NCBI GenBank assembly: GCA_021203665.1 | Contig: JAJQAT010000088.1 | Coordinates: 1-9,571 of the forward strand | Length of the DNA: 9,571 nt | Direction: 5' to 3' | Source of the DNA: Bacillota bacterium | GTDB lineage: Bacteria; Bacillota; Clostridia; UBA1381 | In this document: positions 7,070 to 9,571 of the stretch, one piece after another | Layout of the letters: every line of letters begins with the position of its first letter | Position numbering within the stretch: position 1 is the first letter of the stretch | The notes under the pieces: generated by a model | What the model saw: only the letters and a program-made list of their open reading frames with translations | What the model was told of the DNA's origin: nothing | The model's database searches: none | Translations under genes and position numbers: made by a program

Positions 7070-8420
7070 ATTTCAATTCCTTTTTCGGCACAATGATACA
7101 GGGTCTGACTCCCGCGGCGGTATCATTCACATAATTACAGAAGGGATATGCGTCCAGACAGCCTCTTCTGTCAACATTTTCAACGGACACATCCAGATTC
7201 CCCGGTGAGCGCGTCCACCAATCACCGTACCCGTCGCTTGTCGCGCTTGTGCTTGAATAAGCGCCCTTAGCCTTCGCGTAATCGCTCACTCTCGCGACGC
7301 CCTTTCGGGACATATAAATTTCCTTGTGACTTACCAAAAAAACCTTATCGGTGGTATCCGGTCTTTCCCTTGCAAACTCAGGATAACAGGATTCCTTGTT
7401 ATTGCCGATTTGTGCGTACTGTATAACGCTGCGCTCCGATTCGCTGAACGCCTCATAATAAAAATCATTGTTAAGCCAACGCCTGATTGACGAAACTGCC
7501 CAATCATTTGGAGGAAGATATTCATTTTCATTGCTTGTCCTATGTGAGTTCCTGTCAATGTTAAAGCGCTCCGCGTCAATAATATCGTGCGAAATCAGCA
7601 CCGAATATTTTTCGGAGGTAAATATTTCAATCCATCGAATAGGCTGAACAATATAAAAGTTATGTGAATTGTCCGCTATTTCCGTTTCAAAAACCCTTTT
7701 ATTAAAGCTGCTGCTTGAAATATTATAATAGCTTTCTCCGCCGTACTCGTATTTTTTGTCCTTCTTTTTTGTTTCTGTTGTAGCCAATCCCTCATATATT
7801 CTATGAATAAGATTTTGATCCTTCAAAAGTCGTTGCGGATAATTGCCGAAAAGCACTTTCCTGCCCTCCGCGGGCGTGAAATTGGCGAAATCAAAAATCA
7901 CGTTTGACGCCTTGTTCGCCGCAACATTGGTGTTGCATTCTTCGATAGCCTTGCGAACTGCGGGCAGCACGTCCGCCTCCGTGTTAAAGTCATAAACACC
8001 GTGATGGTTAATCGCGTTTATGTGCTTAAAACGGTAAATTTCATCGTCCGAGAATAAGCCCTCTATTACGGAAACCTCCTTTTCAAATTTAAAGCCTTCC
8101 ATTACCACGGGAATAAACGAAATTACCGGATTTTTCAAAGCCTCCTGCAATTCAAATCTCACCATATCGTCCTTTTCGGTACAGCCTTCAAAAAAACCCG
8201 GACTCAAAATCAATATTACGCAGGAAACAGATCTGATTGTTTCCGCTATTACCCTTTTATAATCGTCTCCCTTTTGTATGCACGCGGGCGCGAAAAACGG
8301 ACAAATAGGTGTTTGCGCCGCTTCACTTTTGCAATATTTTAAATCTGTGTATATTTCCTTGCCAAGAAAACCGCCGTTCCCGTTTCCTCTGTAAGAAATA
8401 AAAACATTGTATCCTTTCAT
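7059..8420 (-). CDS. TIR domain-DUF6273 fusion protein
   Basis: A 453-residue two-domain protein with no signal peptide or clear TM segment, so probably cytosolic. Residues 1 to about 165 are a TIR domain: strand A is YNVFISYRG (4-12), a BB-loop-like segment lies at 38-52, VILILSPGFF (68-77) is the next core strand, and RFELQEAL (88-95) offers Glu90 as the candidate catalytic glutamate of NAD-cleaving TIRs. Residues of about 185-445 match DUF6273: VLFGNYPQ (189-196), PIRWIEI (260-266), SSIRRWLNNDF (310-320), GDWWTRSPG (399-407) and GVRPCIIV (437-444). I regard this module as distantly like the FGE/C-type-lectin fold. ATG 8420 has AGGAGG 4-5 nt upstream. The longer open frame reaching 8570 starts upstream of the promoter and is rejected. 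It overlaps the GNAT gene. The role (NADase effector, sensor or signalling protein) is inferred. Confidence 0.85.
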   Translation of the reverse strand: MKGYNVFISYRGNGNGGFLGKEIYTDLKYCKSEAAQTPICPFFAPACIQKGDDYKRVIAETIRSVSCVILILSPGFFEGCTEKDDMVRFELQEALKNPVISFIPVVMEGFKFEKEVSVIEGLFSDDEIYRFKHINAINHHGVYDFNTEADVLPAVRKAIEECNTNVAANKASNVIFDFANFTPAEGRKVLFGNYPQRLLKDQNLIHRIYEGLATTETKKKDKKYEYGGESYYNISSSSFNKRVFETEIADNSHNFYIVQPIRWIEIFTSEKYSVLISHDIIDAERFNIDRNSHRTSNENEYLPPNDWAVSSIRRWLNNDFYYEAFSESERSVIQYAQIGNNKESCYPEFARERPDTTDKVFLVSHKEIYMSRKGVARVSDYAKAKGAYSSTSATSDGYGDWWTRSPGNLDVSVENVDRRGCLDAYPFCNYVNDTAAGVRPCIIVPKKELKYDY

Positions 8421-8478
8421 TTTTCCTCCTCGCTCATTTGTTATGTGTTTCCGGTAAATCTTCCTTATATTATATTTA

Positions 8479-8507
8479 ATTATAGCATATTTCACATGGA
8501 TAGTCAA
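8479..8507 (-). promoter_or_regulatory. Extended -10 promoter of the TIR/GNAT operon
   Basis: On the minus strand, -35 TTGACT (8502-8507), a 17-bp spacer and -10 TATAAT (8479-8484) with TGC directly before it. Transcription should begin near 8472, giving a leader of about 50 nt to the ATG at 8420. Its position rules out any start upstream of about 8470. The string TGCTATAATTA is shared exactly with the SNF2 promoter. Confidence 0.8.
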
Positions 8508-8606
8508 TTGCATTAAAGCATTATTCAAGCGTTTAAATCCCAACCGGACTCTGTGCATTTGATTTTCCAAATTGAGTGTTTAATACTATATTCAAAATAA
8601 TAAATG

Positions 8607-8689
8607 TTACAATAACGTGTCATTCTTTACAAAAACAGTAATTTTATTTACATAATTCTTACAAATCAAATAAACTATTGTATTTACAA
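8607..8689 (+). repeat. Five spaced TTACAA/TTACAT copies upstream of the small gene
   Basis: Same-strand copies start at 8607 (TTACAA), 8627 (TTACAA), 8648 (TTACAT), 8659 (TTACAA) and 8684 (TTACAA). Start-to-start distances are 20, 21, 11 and 25 bp, the first three near multiples of one helical turn. The last copy overlaps the -35 region of the small gene's promoter. They could be operator or activator sites. Apart from these sites and the two promoters, I see nothing else in the 338-base gap 8421-8758. Confidence 0.4.
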
Positions 8690-8706
8690 GCCAAAAAATG
8701 TATAAT
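8679..8706 (+). promoter_or_regulatory. Probable promoter of the DUF6514-like gene
   Basis: A perfect -10 TATAAT (8701-8706) with a weak -35 candidate TTGTAT (8679-8684) at 16-bp spacing; TTTACA (8683-8688) is a closer hexamer match but only 12 bp away. A good -10 with a poor -35 fits a promoter needing an activator. The predicted leader is about 45 nt. Confidence 0.55.
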
Positions 8707-8714
8707 ATAGATAT

Positions 8715-8727
8715 TGAGCGACGCTCA
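8715..8727. promoter_or_regulatory. 13-bp perfect palindrome at the predicted transcription start
   Basis: TGAGCG-A-CGCTCA, centred about 15 bp downstream of the -10 hexamer's end, lies around the expected +1 of the small gene. It could be a repressor operator or, as RNA, a short 5' hairpin (TGAGC/GCTCA, loop of 3). It is G/C-rich within an otherwise very A/T-rich stretch. Confidence 0.4.
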
Positions 8728-8758
8728 CTAAAAATTTAAACGAAAGGGAGAAAAAAGA

Positions 8759-8959
8759 ATGTTCGAAGTCACGAAAGAGAAAGTATTGATTGACGGGGAG
8801 GAAAGGACGGTATACGGAATCCGGTGCGGGGATGAGTATATACCAAACGTTACCGCAGATGAGGATGCGGCGCGGCGCCTTGCCGACCTGTGTGACAGGG
8901 AAAGCCTCGCGCCGTGGCAGCTTATTGATGTTGTGGCGGATTTTGTGGAAGGTCTGTAA
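8759..8959 (+). CDS. Small DUF6514-like protein
   Basis: A 66-residue acidic protein without TM segments. It starts with FEVTKEKVLIDG, then TVYGIRCGDEYIP (17-29) and a helical half containing ARRLADLCDR (38-47) and PWQLIDVVADFVEGL (52-66). This pattern (strand-rich half with a YGI motif, then two helices with Cys45) resembles the Clostridia family DUF6514, whose function is unknown to me; the assignment is from memory of the pattern. It is a real gene: ATG 8759 has AAAGGGAG about 8 nt upstream, a TATAAT lies 52 nt upstream, and it is the only protein gene on this strand. It is transcribed divergently from the TIR operon across 338 bp, so the two could share regulation. A longer overlapping frame starting at 8790 has no ribosome binding site. 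Confidence 0.75.
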   Translation: MFEVTKEKVLIDGEERTVYGIRCGDEYIPNVTADEDAARRLADLCDRESLAPWQLIDVVADFVEGL

Positions 8960-8967
8960 AATAATAT

Positions 8968-9142
8968 CAAGCGCACCGCCGGCAAAATAAGGTCTAAGCG
9001 CGCTTGTATTAAACGGCAATGCCCGACACTCAAACGCTTTAGGCGGCGGATTCTCCCGCCGCCTAAAAATTAAACAACCCGCCGCAGGTGCATCCCGCGG
9101 GGATTTTGCGCCCCATTTAGCGCATATGCTGTTTACGGCGGC
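8968..9142 (+). other. GC-rich hairpin-rich 3' region after the small gene
   Basis: This non-coding stretch holds several inverted repeats: CAAGCGC/GCGCTTG (8968-8974 and 9000-9006), a 12-bp stem 9038-9049/9056-9067, ATCCC/GGGAT (9092-9096 and 9100-9104), TGCGC/GCGCA (9107-9111 and 9120-9124), and CCGCCG/CGGCGG (9079-9084 and 9136-9141) enclosing the previous two. I see no credible protein gene on either strand. It may be a structured 3' UTR or a small RNA. Confidence 0.4.
9038..9067 (+). terminator. Strong hairpin, possible terminator of the small gene
   Basis: A 12-bp perfect stem TTTAGGCGGCGG/CCGCCGCCTAAA with a 6-nt loop, 79 nt after the stop of the small gene. The stem is very stable, but no T run follows (AATTAAAC), so termination there may be weak or the hairpin may protect the 3' end instead. 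Confidence 0.5.
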
Positions 9143-9144
9143 AC

Positions 9145-9178
9145 AAAAAAAGACAGATGCTTGGGGCACCTGTCTTTT
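9145..9178 (-). terminator. Terminator of the CAT-anticodon tRNA, probably bidirectional
   Basis: The stem AAAAGACAG/CTGTCTTTT (9148-9156 and 9170-9178) continues, after one mismatch, as TGC/GCA with a 5-nt loop. On the minus strand it is followed by seven T (9145-9151), 9 nt past the tRNA 3' end. On the plus strand the 3' arm ends in four T, so it may also stop transcripts from the small gene. Confidence 0.85.
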
Positions 9179-9186
9179 CCAAATTC

Positions 9187-9263
9187 TGGTGGACCATCTA
9201 GGACTCGAACCTAGGACCGTCCGGTTATGAGCCGGATGCTCTAACCAACTGAGCTAATGGTCC
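9187..9263 (-). tRNA. tRNA with CAT anticodon, probably tRNA-Ile2(CAT)
   Basis: A complete 77-nt tRNA including encoded CCA (9187-9189). The acceptor is GGACCAT/ATGGTCC with discriminator A. The anticodon stem is TCCGG/CCGGA and the loop CTCATAA, anticodon CAT. The acceptor lacks the unpaired first base of an initiator, so it is not tRNA-fMet. The GGACC acceptor and CTCATAACC loop resemble the Ile2 tRNA of Bacillus, whose C34 is changed to lysidine by TilS to read AUA. An elongator tRNA-Met cannot be excluded from sequence alone. It has its own promoter and terminator. Confidence 0.9.
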
Positions 9264-9277
9264 GCATCAATGACTAT

Positions 9278-9306
9278 ATAATATCACAAAAATATATAAT
9301 AGTCAA
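9278..9306 (-). promoter_or_regulatory. Promoter of the CAT-anticodon tRNA
   Basis: On the minus strand, -35 TTGACT (9301-9306), a 17-bp spacer and -10 TATTAT (9278-9283), ending 14 nt before the mature tRNA 5' end. The tRNA can therefore be transcribed independently of the rRNA operon upstream. Confidence 0.7.
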
Positions 9307-9322
9307 TAGTATATGATAGATT

Positions 9323-9350
9323 AAACAGCCTTTTCTGTGAAAGGCTGCTT
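9323..9350 (-). terminator. Weak terminator-like hairpin after tRNA-Glu
   Basis: CAGCCTTT/AAAGGCTG (9326-9333 and 9340-9347), extended by two A-T pairs beyond one mismatch, with a 6-nt loop. On the minus strand only three T follow before AAT, so it may end the 5S/tRNA-Glu transcript or leak into the next tRNA. Confidence 0.5.
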
Positions 9351-9360
9351 AAATTATTTT

Positions 9361-9435
9361 TGGTGACTCGTGCGGGAATCGAACCCGCATTACCGCCGTG
9401 AAAGGGCGGTGTCTTAACCGTTTGACCAACGAGCC
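9361..9435 (-). tRNA. tRNA-Glu(TTC)
   Basis: A complete 75-nt tRNA with encoded CCA (9361-9363). The acceptor is GGCTCGT/ACGAGTC with one G-T wobble. The anticodon loop is CTTTCAC with anticodon TTC, closed by CCGCC/GGCGG. The T loop is TTCGATT on a GCGGG/CCCGC stem. It lies about 46 nt after the 5S rRNA gene and is likely processed from the rRNA operon transcript. Confidence 0.95.
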
Positions 9436-9442
9436 GTAAATG

Positions 9443-9474
9443 CCGATAACCCGATCTTTCGGTCAGGCTATCGG
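9443..9474 (-). other. Spacer hairpin between 5S rRNA and tRNA-Glu
   Basis: A 12-bp stem (9463-9474 with 9443-9454, including two G-T pairs in the RNA) and an 8-nt loop, with no T run after it. It sits directly between the 5S 3' end and the tRNA-Glu 5' end, so it is more likely a processing signal than a terminator. Confidence 0.5.
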
Positions 9475-9481
9475 ATTTCGT

Positions 9482-9571
9482 TCCGGCAACTTTCTACTTT
9501 CCCGGGCAGTCACCCACCAAGTATCATCGACGTTAAGGAGCTTAACTTCTGTGTTCGGCATGGGAACAGGT
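9482..9571 (-). rRNA. rrf: 5S ribosomal RNA, 3' part
   Basis: The minus strand carries the conserved 5S segments: CCCATGCCGAACACAGAAGT (loop B/C region), the GATGATACTTGG helix region, GGGTGACTGCCC and GGGAAAGTAG, and ends in GTTGCCGGAA near 9482. About the first 25-30 nt of the gene lie beyond the window's right edge. The exact 3' end is uncertain by a few bases. It is the last rRNA of an operon whose 16S and 23S genes would be to the right. Confidence 0.95.

Noticed and set aside
8421..8570. A 50-residue N-terminal extension of the TIR protein
   Set aside because: The extension would start upstream of the predicted transcription start (about 8472), covers the promoter itself, and lacks a ribosome binding site; ATG 8420 has AGGAGG and begins directly with the TIR strand A.
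8684..9169. A long minus-strand open frame covering the small gene
   Set aside because: It spans a terminator hairpin, the non-coding structured region and the small gene's promoter, has no family features, and is antisense to a gene with a good ribosome binding site.
1..9263. An island integrated at a tRNA gene, with attachment-site repeats
   Set aside because: The tRNA-Asp 3' end is not repeated anywhere I can see in the window, and no integrase or transposase gene is present; the tRNA genes at the two ends differ in sequence.
1..9571. CRISPR array, insertion sequence or retroelement template repeat
   Set aside because: No regularly spaced long direct repeats, no terminal inverted repeats around a transposase, and no second copy of the DUF6273 3' segment were found by reading.

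Overview
The window looks like a chromosomal segment of a low-to-moderate GC Gram-positive bacterium of the Clostridia (Firmicutes). The support is: tRNA genes with encoded CCA, a 5S rRNA gene followed by tRNA genes, AGGAGG-type ribosome binding sites, frequent TTG starts, sigma-A-type promoters, a probable DUF6514 small protein and a DUF6273 domain. The last two are families I associate mainly with Clostridia. No species can be named from the sequence.

Layout. Position 1 cuts into a plus-strand tRNA-Asp(GTC) with its own terminator. All long protein genes then lie on the minus strand, read from right to left. The first unit is a TIR-domain/DUF6273 fusion protein (7059-8420) overlapping a GNAT acetyltransferase (6566-7069), with a consensus extended -10 promoter in front and a hairpin terminator behind. 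The second is a SWIM/SNF2-family helicase (3209-6316) followed 14 nt later by a polytopic membrane protein with a GT-C glycosyltransferase look (1548-3194), again behind an extended -10 promoter. The third is a zinc-ribbon five-TM protein (564-1445) behind a perfect TTGACA-17-TATAAT promoter, then ridA (134-505) and a terminator that converges on that of tRNA-Asp.

A small gene (8759-8959) is the only protein gene on the plus strand. It is divergent from the TIR unit and has an A/T-rich upstream region with regularly spaced TTACAA copies. The right end holds the 3' part of a minus-strand rRNA operon: 5S rRNA (cut by the window edge), tRNA-Glu(TTC), a weak hairpin, then a tRNA with anticodon CAT (probably Ile2) that has its own promoter and a strong terminator.

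How the genes may work together. RidA, SNF2, 5S and the tRNAs are housekeeping-type. The accessory-looking unit is TIR-DUF6273 plus GNAT: a TIR effector-like N-terminus joined to a putative C-type-lectin/FGE-like module and translationally coupled to an acetyltransferase. It is the best candidate here for an undescribed (possibly immune or signalling) system, but that role is inference. Several starts were moved from the longest open frame: ridA to 505, GT-C to 3194, SNF2 to 6316 and TIR to 8420, using ribosome binding sites and promoter positions.
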